A DNA stretch of 64,000 bases from Lachnospiraceae bacterium (GCA_900771995.1 CAAGQC010000109.1:13410-77409), one strand, 5' to 3'; positions 33,298 through 41,728 are shown, numbered from the stretch's first letter. Program-made: numbers and translations. The notes: generated by a model from the letters alone, not told the origin.

Positions 33298-34467
33298 TTA
33301 CAGGGTCTGGGGGCCGTCACCGATCTCTACTACATAGAAGTCTGCCGCATAACCGATCTTTTCCTTATATGCCTTGCCTACCTGATCGATAAAGGTATCA
33401 ATTGCTTCATCCTTTACGATACTTACGGTACATCCGCCGAAACCGGCACCCGTCATACGGGATCCGATGACACCTTCTACCTTCCATGCTTCCTCTACCA
33501 GCGTATCCAGTTCGATACCGGTTACTTCATAATCATCCCGCAGGGATACATGAGACGCATTCATCAGTTCACCGAACAGCTTTACATCATTGTTCTTCAG
33601 CGCTTCTACTGCACGGATGGTTCTCTGGTTCTCATATACGGCATGCTTTGCACGCTTTCTGCGTACATCACTCTTGATAATGGACTTGAACTTCTCGAAG
33701 GTCTCCTCATCCAGATCGCCCAGCGTCTTGATCTTCACTACCTGCTGCAGTTCTGCCAGTGCAGTCTCACACTCACTGCGGCGCTCATTGTACTTGGAAT
33801 CTCCCAGGCCTCTCTTTTTGTTGCTGCATGCGATAACGATCTTCGCATTCTCCAGATGGATCGGTGCATACTCATACTCCAGAGTTGCCGTATCCAGGAA
33901 AATAGCGTTCTCCTTCTTACCCATGGCAATAGCAAACTGATCCATAATACCGCAGTTTACCTTGTTGTATTTGTTCTCGGAGAACTGTCCGATCAGTGCC
34001 AGATCCTGATTGGTCACATCAAACCTGAAGAAATCTCTCAGAATGTAGCCGGTCAGCACTTCTACGGAAGCGGAAGAGGAAAGTCCGGAACCGTTGGGGA
34101 TATTACCGTTTAACAGCAGATCCATACCGGAGGTCACTTTCATGCCCTTCTCACCAAACGCCCAGATCACACCCTTCGGATAGTTCGTCCAGCCTGCTTC
34201 CTTGCTGGGTACCAAATCCTCCAGAGAAGACTCGATCACTCCCAGATGTGCGAAATTCATGGAATAGAAACGCAGCTTATTGTCATTTCTCTTTCTTGCC
34301 ACGCCGTAAGTACCGATGGTCAGTGCGCAGGGAAATACATGTCCACCGTTATAGTCGGTATGTTCACCGATCAGATTCACACGCCCCGGTGCAAAATAAG
34401 CCTCAGCGCCTTCTGCATCTCCAAATACTTCTGCGAAAGTCTTCAGAATCGTCTCTTTCATTTCCAT
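33298..34467 (-). CDS. galK: Galactokinase
   Basis: A 389-residue GHMP-family kinase that phosphorylates galactose at C1. The galactose-binding signature GRVNLIGEHTDYNGGHVFP, the ATP loop PNGSGLSSSASVEVL and the C-terminal 'GSRMTGAGFGGCTVSIV' are complete. First gene of galK-galT. The upstream region to 34620 contains three TATGTTTT words and the short inverted repeat AAACAT...ATGTTT (34591-34614), possible sites for a sugar regulator, but weak evidence. Confidence 0.96.
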   Translation of the reverse strand: MEMKETILKTFAEVFGDAEGAEAYFAPGRVNLIGEHTDYNGGHVFPCALTIGTYGVARKRNDNKLRFYSMNFAHLGVIESSLEDLVPSKEAGWTNYPKGVIWAFGEKGMKVTSGMDLLLNGNIPNGSGLSSSASVEVLTGYILRDFFRFDVTNQDLALIGQFSENKYNKVNCGIMDQFAIAMGKKENAIFLDTATLEYEYAPIHLENAKIVIACSNKKRGLGDSKYNERRSECETALAELQQVVKIKTLGDLDEETFEKFKSIIKSDVRRKRAKHAVYENQRTIRAVEALKNNDVKLFGELMNASHVSLRDDYEVTGIELDTLVEEAWKVEGVIGSRMTGAGFGGCTVSIVKDEAIDTFIDQVGKAYKEKIGYAADFYVVEIGDGPQTL

Positions 34468-34657
34468 TTTCTACTCCTGTCTGCTTACGGTGTAAGCCCT
34501 TTACATTTATGTTTTATCACACCTGCTCCTCCGGCGGGTGCCGAAGTGCAATTTCTCTTGCTCTATGTTTTCATCATAATAGAAAAAAATAAACATTTCT
34601 ACTGATTTATGTTTTTAAGAACTGTCAAAATGTTAAAAGCTACGAGCCATGCAAAGA

Positions 34658-34711
34658 CAAAAATAAAAACACGCCCTGGGAGCTTGCTCACAGGACGTGT
34701 TTTTATTTTTG
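34658..34711. terminator. Strong bidirectional terminator between leuA and galK
   Basis: Perfect 16-bp arms CAAAAATAAAAACACG (34658-34673) and CGTGTTTTTATTTTTG (34696-34711) with an inner CCTG/CAGG stem. Both strands have a T-rich run in the far arm. A partial copy of the right half recurs at 34780-34816 as part of the 104-bp tandem repeat. Confidence 0.85.
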
Positions 34712-34876
34712 GATTTATACGGCGACAGCCGTACATTTGCAGGCACTTTAGTGTCTGCAAATGGGCATGGCAGACCTCTCTGGGAGCTTGCTCACAGGAC
34801 GTGTTTTTATTTTTGATTTTATACGGCGACAGCCGTACATTTGCAGGCACTTTAGTGTCTGCGAATGGGCATGGCA
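34676..34876. repeat. Two tandem copies of a 104-bp unit downstream of leuA
   Basis: Unit 1 runs 34676-34779 and unit 2 34780-34876, nearly identical. Each holds a GGGAGCTTGCTCACAGGACG segment with T-runs, a CGGCGACAGCCG mini-hairpin and a TTTGCAGGCAC...GTGTCTGCRAA hairpin. Only the first copy has the left arm that completes the terminator. Both lie in the 411-bp gap between leuA and galK, which contains no gene. Confidence 0.85.
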
Positions 34877-34878
34877 AT

Positions 34879-36885
34879 TTATTCTGCACTCTGTTTCCGA
34901 TACTGTACCGGTGTCATGTCATACGCCTTTTTGAACAGGCGGTTAAAATGCTCCACATTCTCATAACCAACATTGGCTGCAATGGTCTCCACCGTCTGGT
35001 TGGTCTCCTTTAAAAGCATTCTTGCCTTTTTCATCCGCTCTTCCCGAACGACTTCCTGGAAGGTCATGCCGGCCTTTTCCTTAATATATTTGGACAGGTA
35101 AGGCTTAGAGAGATGGAAGGTATCTACCAGCATATCCAGTGTCACATCCACATAATTCTTCTGGATAAAGCTGATGATCTCCACGATCCGCTCCTCTCTG
35201 CCGGAGGTAATATGCTGCTCTGCTGCCAGCTTGTTCACTGCGGACACCAGTGCAGCGATGGAACTCTTGATGATATCTTCATCCACGCCGACACCCCAGT
35301 AGAACTTACCGTCATGAACGATGCCTACATAGGTGGCAGCCTTGGAATTGGAACCTCTGGAAATCGCATGCTCTTCGTATACAGACAACTCATAGGTAAT
35401 ACCGAAGTATGTCTTGATGGCGTTGCTGACTGCGTCCAGACGACCATTACCCATGGTGGTAATCTCTCTGGAAGCGCCGCCCTGCTCAATGGTCACCTCT
35501 GCCTGAATGCCATTCTCCTGCTTGAAGTGGCACTCCGGAATGTTAAAGATGCTGCGGGGATAAATATAATTTTCCTCGAAGATCGCATAGATCTCCTTGG
35601 GAAGTAACTCCTGATGACGTCTGTCGGAAATACCTTTTACAAGGTAACCGACCTCTTCCTTCATGGCTGCAGGCAATGCGAAACCAAACTGCTGCTTCAA
35701 TACAAATGCTACGCCGCCCTTACCGGATACACTGTTGATACGGATAACATCGGATTCGTACTCTCTTCCCACATCTGCCGGATCGATGGGCAGATAAGGG
35801 ATATCCCAGCGCTTGCCGGTCCTGCCTTCCTTCTGCCATGCCATACCCTTGCTGATGGCATCCTGATGGGAACCGGAGAATGCGGTAAATACCAGATCTC
35901 CCGCATAGGGAACTCTCTCATGTACCTTCATGCCGGTGAAATTCTCATAAGCTTCGCGGATCTCCATAATATGAGAGAAATCCAGTCCGCTGTCCACACC
36001 ATGGCACATCATGTTCAATGCAACGGTTACCAGATCCACATTACCGGTACGCTCGCCGTTGCCGAACAAAGTACCTTCCACACGGTCTGCTCCGGCCAGT
36101 ACACCGAACTCCGCATCACTGATACCGCAGCCTCTGTCATTATGGGGATGTACGCTGAGTACTACATTGTCACGGTATTTCAAATGCTTGTGCATATATT
36201 CTACCTGGCAGGCAAATACGTGGGGCATTGCCACCTGTACGGTGGTAGGCAGATTGATGATGGCCTTGCGGTCAGCCGTAGGCCTCCACACGTCCAGTAC
36301 GGCATTGCAAACTTCCAGTGCATAATCCACTTCGGTCTGGGAAAAGCTCTCCGGGCTGTACTCAAAGGTAAAGCTTCCTTCCGTCTCATCTGCCAGATTC
36401 TTTAACATCCGGGCACCGTCTACCGCCAGCTTCTTGATGGCTTCCTTATCCTTTTTAAATACCTGTTCTCTCTGCTCTACAGAAGTAGAATTATACAGAT
36501 GGATCACTGCATGGGGCGCACCCTTTACCGCCTCAAAGGTCTTGCGGATGATATGTTCTCTCGCCTGCGTCAATACCTGAATGGTCACATCGTCCGGGAT
36601 CATGTCTCGTTCAATCAATGCACGGATAAAGTTGTACTCGGTATCGGAGGAAGCAGGGAAACCAACCTCGATCTCCTTGAAACCGATCTTTACCAACAGC
36701 TTGAAGAATTCCAGCTTGTCTTCCAGACTCATGGGATCGATCAAAGCCTGGTTGCCGTCTCTTAAGTCAACGCTGCACCAGATAGGGGGCTTGGTAATGC
36801 TGTCCTTCTTCACCCAGTCGTAGGTCACCTCGGGGGGCATAAAATATGTTTTCTGATATTTTGCTGCAATGTCTGCGCTGTTCAT
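34879..36885 (-). CDS. leuA: 2-isopropylmalate synthase with C-terminal AraC-type DNA-binding domain
   Basis: A 668-residue fusion. Residues about 1-400 are a type 2 LeuA catalytic barrel: PPIWCSVDLRDGNQALIDPM (catalytic Arg-Asp, metal ligand), EVGFPASSDTEYNF, and HPHNDRGCG with metal histidines. About 430-555 form the LeuA_dimer leucine-binding regulatory domain (ASREITTMGNGRLDAVSNAI). From about 563 a complete AraC double HTH follows: VTLDMLVDTFHLSKPYLSKY, then NQTVETIAANVGYENVEHFN with the ending RLFKKAYDMTPVQYRK. Standard LeuA ends before this. The enzyme condenses acetyl-CoA with 2-oxoisovalerate in leucine synthesis; the added domain suggests that leucine binding also steers DNA binding. 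The frame is continuous with no stop between parts. An AGGAGG site precedes the ATG. Confidence 0.93.
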   Translation of the reverse strand: MNSADIAAKYQKTYFMPPEVTYDWVKKDSITKPPIWCSVDLRDGNQALIDPMSLEDKLEFFKLLVKIGFKEIEVGFPASSDTEYNFIRALIERDMIPDDVTIQVLTQAREHIIRKTFEAVKGAPHAVIHLYNSTSVEQREQVFKKDKEAIKKLAVDGARMLKNLADETEGSFTFEYSPESFSQTEVDYALEVCNAVLDVWRPTADRKAIINLPTTVQVAMPHVFACQVEYMHKHLKYRDNVVLSVHPHNDRGCGISDAEFGVLAGADRVEGTLFGNGERTGNVDLVTVALNMMCHGVDSGLDFSHIMEIREAYENFTGMKVHERVPYAGDLVFTAFSGSHQDAISKGMAWQKEGRTGKRWDIPYLPIDPADVGREYESDVIRINSVSGKGGVAFVLKQQFGFALPAAMKEEVGYLVKGISDRRHQELLPKEIYAIFEENYIYPRSIFNIPECHFKQENGIQAEVTIEQGGASREITTMGNGRLDAVSNAIKTYFGITYELSVYEEHAISRGSNSKAATYVGIVHDGKFYWGVGVDEDIIKSSIAALVSAVNKLAAEQHITSGREERIVEIISFIQKNYVDVTLDMLVDTFHLSKPYLSKYIKEKAGMTFQEVVREERMKKARMLLKETNQTVETIAANVGYENVEHFNRLFKKAYDMTPVQYRKQSAE

Positions 36886-36963
36886 GGAAATCCTCCTGCC
36901 ATATGATTACTTTTTATTTTGAAAACCTGTTGTTTTTACTATTTTCACTCATCTGATTGCACT

Positions 36964-36992
36964 ATATTAACACTCATGATTTCTGTAAGCAA
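36964..36992 (-). promoter_or_regulatory. Promoter of leuA
   Basis: On the minus strand TTGCTT (36987-36992), 17-bp spacer, TAATAT (36964-36969). Transcription would start near 36957, giving a leader of about 70 nt with no T-box, leucine codon run or terminator. Control is therefore more likely at initiation. Confidence 0.55.
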
Positions 36993-37026
36993 GTTATATT
37001 CTTATCTTGTTGATTGATGCATTTTA

Positions 37027-37046
37027 ATGTGACATTTTTGTCACAT
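37027..37046. promoter_or_regulatory. Palindromic operator upstream of the leuA promoter
   Basis: ATGTGACATTTTTGTCACAT is a perfect inverted repeat of 8-bp arms with a TTTT spacer. Its centre is about 80 bp before the predicted leuA start point, a position usual for an activator. Binding by the AraC domain of LeuA itself is a possible but untested reading. Confidence 0.55.
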
Positions 37047-37141
37047 GCTTATAAATCCAAGAAAAAGGCTATTTTATTCCACTTTTATCTGCTTTCACTA
37101 TTTGATTGAAAATTTTAATTGTGTATATCATTTTTTGTTAT

Positions 37142-37163
37142 AGTTAAAAATATATTTTTAACT
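37142..37163. promoter_or_regulatory. 22-bp AT-rich perfect palindrome upstream of leuA
   Basis: Arms AGTTAAAAATA and TATTTTTAACT meet without a spacer. It lies between the terminator of the kinase-like gene and the other palindrome. It could be a second operator; AT richness makes chance symmetry more likely than for the 37027 site. Confidence 0.4.
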
Positions 37164-37203
37164 TTATATTTCTGTATTATTGATTGATTTTATTATATTT
37201 AAC

Positions 37204-37237
37204 AAAAAAACAGATGTCCGTGTCGGGCATCTGTTTT
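37204..37237 (-). terminator. Terminator after the cytidylate-kinase-like genes
   Basis: Arms AAAACAGATG (37207-37216) and CATCTGTTTT (37228-37237) with inner CCG/CGG. On the minus strand it is followed by a T-run. It insulates the leuA upstream region. Confidence 0.85.
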
Positions 37238-37323
37238 GCTATTTCATTCTCTTTTTATAGCCTAAACGCTTTCTTCCTGCTACGTACTCTCGAAATCGTA
37301 ACGCCTGTCCGCATTCCGGGCTG

Positions 37324-37809
37324 TCAAATGATTTCCACTCTCTCAAAATACCGGATCAGAATATCCGCGCAGTTCTCAATTCCCAGCTTCGTGGTATCCA
37401 GAATCATGTGATAGTTGTTCACATCACCCCACACCTTACCGGTATTCTCATAATAATAGTCAGCGCGCTCCGCATCATTTTTCTCAAGCATAGCTTTCGC
37501 ATCATCATGGGAAAGACTTTCCTTCTTCATAATACGTTCAATACGATCTTCCTTATCCGCGCACACATACACGTTAAACACATTCGGCTGATCCCTCAGG
37601 ATCTCGGATGCGCAGCGTCCCAGAATGATACAGGGATGTTCCGCCAGTCCCTTAATGACCTCCGCTTCCGAAGCATAACTGTCACCGTCCAGTTCATGCT
37701 CTATGTACGCCTTATCATATACCGGCACCCCCAGCTTCTCAGACAGCTCCTGTGCGATCAGACTGGCTCCTGTTCCGAATCTTCGGCTGATAGTAATTAC
37801 AAGGTTCAT
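37324..37809 (-). CDS. Cytidylate kinase-like family protein
   Basis: About 161 residues of the P-loop nucleotide kinase fold: MNLVITISRRFGTGASLIAQ at the phosphate-binding end, then a CIILGRCASEIL segment and DKEDRIERIMKKESLSHDDA in the lid region. The family resembles cytidylate kinase but its substrate is unsettled. It is shorter than the neighbouring paralogue (208 residues). The ATG at 37809 has AAAGGAGG. It is last in a run with the paralogue and the AEC permease and is followed by a terminator. Confidence 0.85.
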   Translation of the reverse strand: MNLVITISRRFGTGASLIAQELSEKLGVPVYDKAYIEHELDGDSYASEAEVIKGLAEHPCIILGRCASEILRDQPNVFNVYVCADKEDRIERIMKKESLSHDDAKAMLEKNDAERADYYYENTGKVWGDVNNYHMILDTTKLGIENCADILIRYFERVEII

Positions 37810-37875
37810 CGTAAGCACCTCCTTTGTAAGGTACTCTCATTTTATGATAAAGACTCTGAATTTGCAAGAGGGATG

Positions 37876-38502
37876 TCATCCCATTCTGTCTTTTACCAGC
37901 TTTACGATCAATTCTGCAGCATAGTTCTCTCCCAATGACGCTGTATTCAGACAGATATCATATTCGCTGGGGTCATACCAGTTTCTACCGGTGTAGTATT
38001 GGTAATAATCCGAGCGATATTTATTCGTTTTCTGAATCATTTCCGCTGCCTCATATTCACTTTTAACAAGACGTTTTGTAATATTTCCGATGCAATACTC
38101 CTGCGGTGCCTGAATGTTGATTTTAATAACATTTTTCAGACTTTTTAAAATATAATTTGCCGCCTTTCCCACAATAATGCAGGATTGCTTATCTTCCAAT
38201 GCCAGATTTCGAATAACTAACGCCTGATAATTAAACAAATTTTCATTTGAAAGATATTGTCTGTCATTTACACTGTAGATGGAACCGGTATATACTCCCT
38301 TTGATGAAATGGGAAGTATACCTCTATGAATCTTTTCATTGGCCTGATAAAAATAACTTTCATTGATTCCACTGAGATTCGAAGCCATTTCAAGTATTTC
38401 GTTATCATAGCAGGGAATCTGCAGTTTCTCTGCAACAGCCTTCGCAATATGGCTTCCGCCACTGCCATAACCTCTGGCAATTGTAATAATATAATTTTCC
38501 AT
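37876..38502 (-). CDS. Cytidylate kinase-like family protein (second paralogue)
   Basis: A 208-residue protein with MENYIITIARGYGSGGSHIA (P-loop-like GxGSGG), 'KIPC'-type switch to 'LQIPCYDNEILEMASNLSGI', a central SCIIVGKAANYIL strand, and an arginine-rich lid (KRLVKSEYEAAEMIQKTNKY, then RSDYYQYYTGRNW). The paralogue downstream shares the 'Y.....Y..TG..W' segment (DYYYENTGKVWG). A GGAAGGAG site precedes the ATG at 38502. Function is unproven; nucleotide kinase is the fold-based guess. Confidence 0.87.
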   Translation of the reverse strand: MENYIITIARGYGSGGSHIAKAVAEKLQIPCYDNEILEMASNLSGINESYFYQANEKIHRGILPISSKGVYTGSIYSVNDRQYLSNENLFNYQALVIRNLALEDKQSCIIVGKAANYILKSLKNVIKINIQAPQEYCIGNITKRLVKSEYEAAEMIQKTNKYRSDYYQYYTGRNWYDPSEYDICLNTASLGENYAAELIVKLVKDRMG

Positions 38503-38538
38503 ATTTGCTCCTTCCTGCACGGTTATACAGACTGCACA

Positions 38539-39480
38539 TCACTTACACAACAAACTCATAAAAACAGATACCACAGGTATTGTAATAACGGATTCCAAAG
38601 TCGTCAGTGCTACCGCTCCGGAAGATAACTCATAATTTCCATCATATTGCTGCGCAAGCATGGCCGTCATGCTTCCTACCGGCGTTGCCAGCATTACCAT
38701 TGCCACTCCCATTCTCACAGGATCCTTTACTGCCAGAGAAAGTAAAAAAACACCCACTAACGGCAGCAAAAGCATTTTCAGAAAAGAAAATATCAACATT
38801 TTCACATCCGAAAACAAGCTGCTCCATTTTCTGCGAGCCATGGCATCTCCGATAACGATCATGCTTAAAGGTGCCGTCAGATTGCTGAGATTTGTAACCG
38901 TTGTTTCCATCACATAAGGTACCGTAATCCCCGACAAATATAATACGATCATCAGCAGGCAGGCCATGACACCTACGTTAAAGATTTTACTCCAGGGAAT
39001 CCGTTTCCGTTCCGGAATCTCTTTCCCGGTCACTTCCGGTTTCATGGCAGAAATACCATAAGTATATATCAGCATATTATAAGGTATCGAGAAAACAGAG
39101 GCATGTAATATTGCCTCTTTTCCATACACGGCAGCTATCAGAGGAAATCCGATAAAGCCTATGTTGGAAAAAATAGTCATAACACGGTAAACGCCCCGGT
39201 CTTTCCGATCCACCTTCAGGATTCTGGGGATAATCTGTGCTGCAATGATCAGGTACAGATATACGGCAGCTGCCAGTCCGACGGTCTGTAGAAGTTCTCT
39301 TCCCTCTACCCTTGAAGCCGGATTGATTCCTGCCGACAACACCAGTGCCGGATTCGCTACATTAACTACCAGCCCGGATATCTTTTTGCTTCCTTCATCA
39401 TTCAAAAGGCCTCTTTTCCTGCACACATATCCGACCATCATCAGAAGGAACAATATTATCATCTGTTTGAATATCAGCAT
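38539..39480 (-). CDS. AEC (auxin efflux carrier) family permease
   Basis: A 313-residue membrane protein with about ten helices, typical of AEC carriers: IFKQMIILFLLMMVGYVCRK at the start, 'NPALVLSAGI' and 'FSNIGFIGFPLIAAVYG' in the first repeat, 'TAPLSMIVIGDAMA' and 'TPVGSMTAMLAQQYDGNYEL' in the second. Bacterial members move dicarboxylates, malonate or hydroxy acids. It follows the GntR regulator after 33 bases, so it may be co-regulated with the amino-acid operon at 40325-48849. Confidence 0.9.
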   Translation of the reverse strand: MLIFKQMIILFLLMMVGYVCRKRGLLNDEGSKKISGLVVNVANPALVLSAGINPASRVEGRELLQTVGLAAAVYLYLIIAAQIIPRILKVDRKDRGVYRVMTIFSNIGFIGFPLIAAVYGKEAILHASVFSIPYNMLIYTYGISAMKPEVTGKEIPERKRIPWSKIFNVGVMACLLMIVLYLSGITVPYVMETTVTNLSNLTAPLSMIVIGDAMARRKWSSLFSDVKMLIFSFLKMLLLPLVGVFLLSLAVKDPVRMGVAMVMLATPVGSMTAMLAQQYDGNYELSSGAVALTTLESVITIPVVSVFMSLLCK

Positions 39481-39513
39481 ACCTTGAAACCCTTCTTAAC
39501 TTCTGTTGATCCA

Positions 39514-40161
39514 TTAATTCTTCAGAACCACAATATGGCGTATCAGGGCTTCTCTCAGTCCTTTTGCATTTTTCGCTTTTAAGAGTTCTAACATTTCTTT
39601 GTGTTCATCATGCGCCTGTATCCGCACACTGAGATCCCACAGAATATAATTCCGATCCAGTGTATCGTTCAAAATCTGAATAAAATTGGTCAACATCTCA
39701 TTTTTTCCGCATTCCATCAATTTAATATGGAATTGCTTATCTAACTCTCCATACGGCTCCCGGTCCTTCACCACGGTACTCATCTGTTCATAAATAGCTT
39801 CCAGCTGCGCAATATCCTCTGCCGTCACCCGCTCTACGATCAGATCGACCATCGCCCCTTCCAGAGCAATACGTGCCTCCACTATCTCATTTAAGGGAAC
39901 TGTACTGTTTGCGATCACATTCCCTAATTTTTCCCTGATATCATGGGCACTGGGAAGTTTTACATAATGTCCCTTTCCCGGCTGGATCTCCACATACCCT
40001 TTTTCATTTAAAACCTTTAGGGCATCACGGATCACGGTTCTGCTGACTCCGTACTTTTCCGCAAGACTTCTCTCGGAAAGCTTGCTTCCTTCTTTCAGGA
40101 TTCCTGTCTTAATCTGCAATATAATTTCGTTCGAAATATTTTCATACAATAATGTTGGCAT
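39514..40161 (-). CDS. GntR family regulator, FadR/FCD subgroup
   Basis: A 215-residue repressor type: winged HTH (ILKEGSKLSERSLAEKYGVS, RTVIRDALKVLNEKGYVEI) and C-terminal FCD domain with metal-ligand positions (VEARIALEGAMVDL, 'DKQFHIKLMECGKNEML', 'HDEHKEMLELL'). It sits just after the aminotransferase/RidA operon and before the AEC permease. A perfect match to the FadR-type operator TNGTNNNACNA is found at 48941-48951, in front of that operon. A -10-like TATAAT (40258-40263, minus) suggests a separate promoter. The effector is probably a carboxylic or amino acid. Confidence 0.92.
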   Translation of the reverse strand: MPTLLYENISNEIILQIKTGILKEGSKLSERSLAEKYGVSRTVIRDALKVLNEKGYVEIQPGKGHYVKLPSAHDIREKLGNVIANSTVPLNEIVEARIALEGAMVDLIVERVTAEDIAQLEAIYEQMSTVVKDREPYGELDKQFHIKLMECGKNEMLTNFIQILNDTLDRNYILWDLSVRIQAHDEHKEMLELLKAKNAKGLREALIRHIVVLKN

Positions 40162-40324
40162 GTTTCTTCATTCCCATCCTACCTATGATGCTCCGATTCC
40201 AATCCTTTATCCTGCAGGCAGAATATTTTCTCAGAATCTTTGATTTCTATCTCTTCCATTATAATATAACGCATATGCAAAAAAAAGCCGGAATCAGCAG
40301 AACCACTGCACACCTTGAAATTTC

Positions 40325-40702
40325 CTATAAAATGACAGCCGTGAACTCCATTTCCACAAGACATCCGTCAACCATCTTAACGCACTGCGTACAGCAACGT
40401 GCAGGATAGTCTCCTTCGGTAAAGTATGTCTTGTAGACTTCATTCATCTGCGGGATCAGTTCAATATCTGCAATATAGATCGTTACCTTTGCCACATCTG
40501 TCATGGAAGCGCCTGCTGCCTCCAAAACGGCCTTTGCATTTTCCATGGTAGCCTTTGTCTGCTCCCGGATTCCCCCTTCTACCATTTCACCGGTGATATC
40601 CGTGCCGATCTGCGTGGTAAAAATGGTATTTCCCATTTTTACTCCCAAAGCATAAGGTCCATGACATTCTCCGCATTTTTCCGATGTAATCTGTGTTCTC
40701 AT
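40325..40702 (-). CDS. RidA/YjgF family protein
   Basis: A 125-residue Rid protein (MRTQITSEKCGECHGPYALG). Conserved 'QIGTDITGEMVEGGIREQTK' with MENAKAVLEAAGASM, and the signature arginine and Glu near the end (YPARCCTQCVKMVDGCLVEM) are present. RidA hydrolyses reactive enamine/imine intermediates made by PLP enzymes, which fits the class III aminotransferase in the same operon. The ATG at 40702 has AAGGAGG. It is the last gene of the operon. Confidence 0.92.
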   Translation of the reverse strand: MRTQITSEKCGECHGPYALGVKMGNTIFTTQIGTDITGEMVEGGIREQTKATMENAKAVLEAAGASMTDVAKVTIYIADIELIPQMNEVYKTYFTEGDYPARCCTQCVKMVDGCLVEMEFTAVIL

Positions 40703-40715
40703 AATTTTTTCCTCC

Positions 40716-41708
40716 TTAAAATTTGATTTCAACATCTTTATTGACAAGACTGGATGGTCTTACCTTCTCACTCAAGCGCATTACCAGCTGCTTCAGGGCT
40801 CTCTTTCTTCCATCATAAAAAGAGTCTTCCGATATAAAGGCGGCATGTGGTGTGATCACTACATTTTCCAACCCGAAAAGTTCACTGGTCTCGTTGGTCT
40901 CATCTTCTATAACATCTATGCCGGCTCCCTGAATCCACCCTTCTTTTAATGCCTTTACCAGCGCCTTTTCCTCTACGACAGAGCCTCGCGCCGTGTTAAT
41001 AAGAAAAGCCTCTTTTTTCATCAGCTTCAGCTGTTCTTCTCCGATGAGATGATAAGTTACTCCCTGAATCAAAGGACAATGCAGCGAGACATAATCTGAC
41101 GTTTTTAACAGTTCTTCCATAGTCTCTGCTTTCCCGCATCCGTATTCCTCCAGATATTCCTTTGTCTTGGTTGGAGCATATACTAAAATTCTGAGTCCCA
41201 ATGCCTTCAGTACCGGTACCATTGCCTTGGGAATCTCTCCGAAAAATACCAGGCCAATCGTCTTCCCCGTTAAACGATGGAGCGTATATCCCAACAAAGG
41301 ATCCCATTTTCCATTTCGGACACTTCGGTCATAGAATGAAATCTTTCTCACCAGATCCAACAACAGGCCAATCGCATGCACGGAAACTTCTTCCGCACAA
41401 AATCCGGGGATGTTGGTGACACAAATACCATGATCCGTAGCCGCCGTAATATCCACATTGTTATAACCGATGCTTTGCAGAGATACAATTTTCAGATCCG
41501 GTAACTGTTCGATCACTTCTCTTGTCACCTGTTCATATTCAACGACCAGGCCGTCTGCTTTGCTGTCTCTGACATGGGAAACAAAATCCTTTTTGTATTC
41601 CTTATCCTTGATCTCGATCAGCTCGATATCCTCGATTCCCCATTCCTTCAGAAGCTGATTTTCATAGTCAAGATTGTCATCGATATTAAAATATAATACC
41701 TTTGCCAT
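40716..41708 (-). CDS. D-isomer-specific 2-hydroxyacid dehydrogenase
   Basis: A 330-residue NAD(P)-dependent reductase of 2-oxo acids. The catalytic Arg (INTARGSVVEE), Glu (IDVIEDETNE) and His (VITPHAAFISED) are all in place. The dinucleotide loop is unusual: GLVFFGEIPKAM instead of the standard GxGxxG, with Phe and Pro in key turns, so cofactor preference may differ. It lies 13 bases upstream of ridA and downstream of the aminotransferase. It may recycle NADH by reducing the oxo acid formed in the pathway. Confidence 0.9.
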   Translation of the reverse strand: MAKVLYFNIDDNLDYENQLLKEWGIEDIELIEIKDKEYKKDFVSHVRDSKADGLVVEYEQVTREVIEQLPDLKIVSLQSIGYNNVDITAATDHGICVTNIPGFCAEEVSVHAIGLLLDLVRKISFYDRSVRNGKWDPLLGYTLHRLTGKTIGLVFFGEIPKAMVPVLKALGLRILVYAPTKTKEYLEEYGCGKAETMEELLKTSDYVSLHCPLIQGVTYHLIGEEQLKLMKKEAFLINTARGSVVEEKALVKALKEGWIQGAGIDVIEDETNETSELFGLENVVITPHAAFISEDSFYDGRKRALKQLVMRLSEKVRPSSLVNKDVEIKF

Positions 41709-41728
41709 AATCCATCCCCTCTTTCCAC

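Noticed and set aside
34490..34620. Three TATGTTTT words and an AAACAT/ATGTTT repeat upstream of galK as galactose-regulator sites
   Set aside because: The words are short, irregularly spaced and AT-rich; I could not tell them from chance, so they are only mentioned with galK.
34599..34889. A 96-codon minus-strand frame between leuA and galK
   Set aside because: It consists of the translated 104-bp tandem repeats and terminator arms; its internal repetition mirrors the DNA repeat.
36886..36960. T-box or leucine leader peptide before leuA
   Set aside because: The leader is only about 70 nt. A 12-codon frame within it has no leucine codon and no ribosome site, and there is no terminator.
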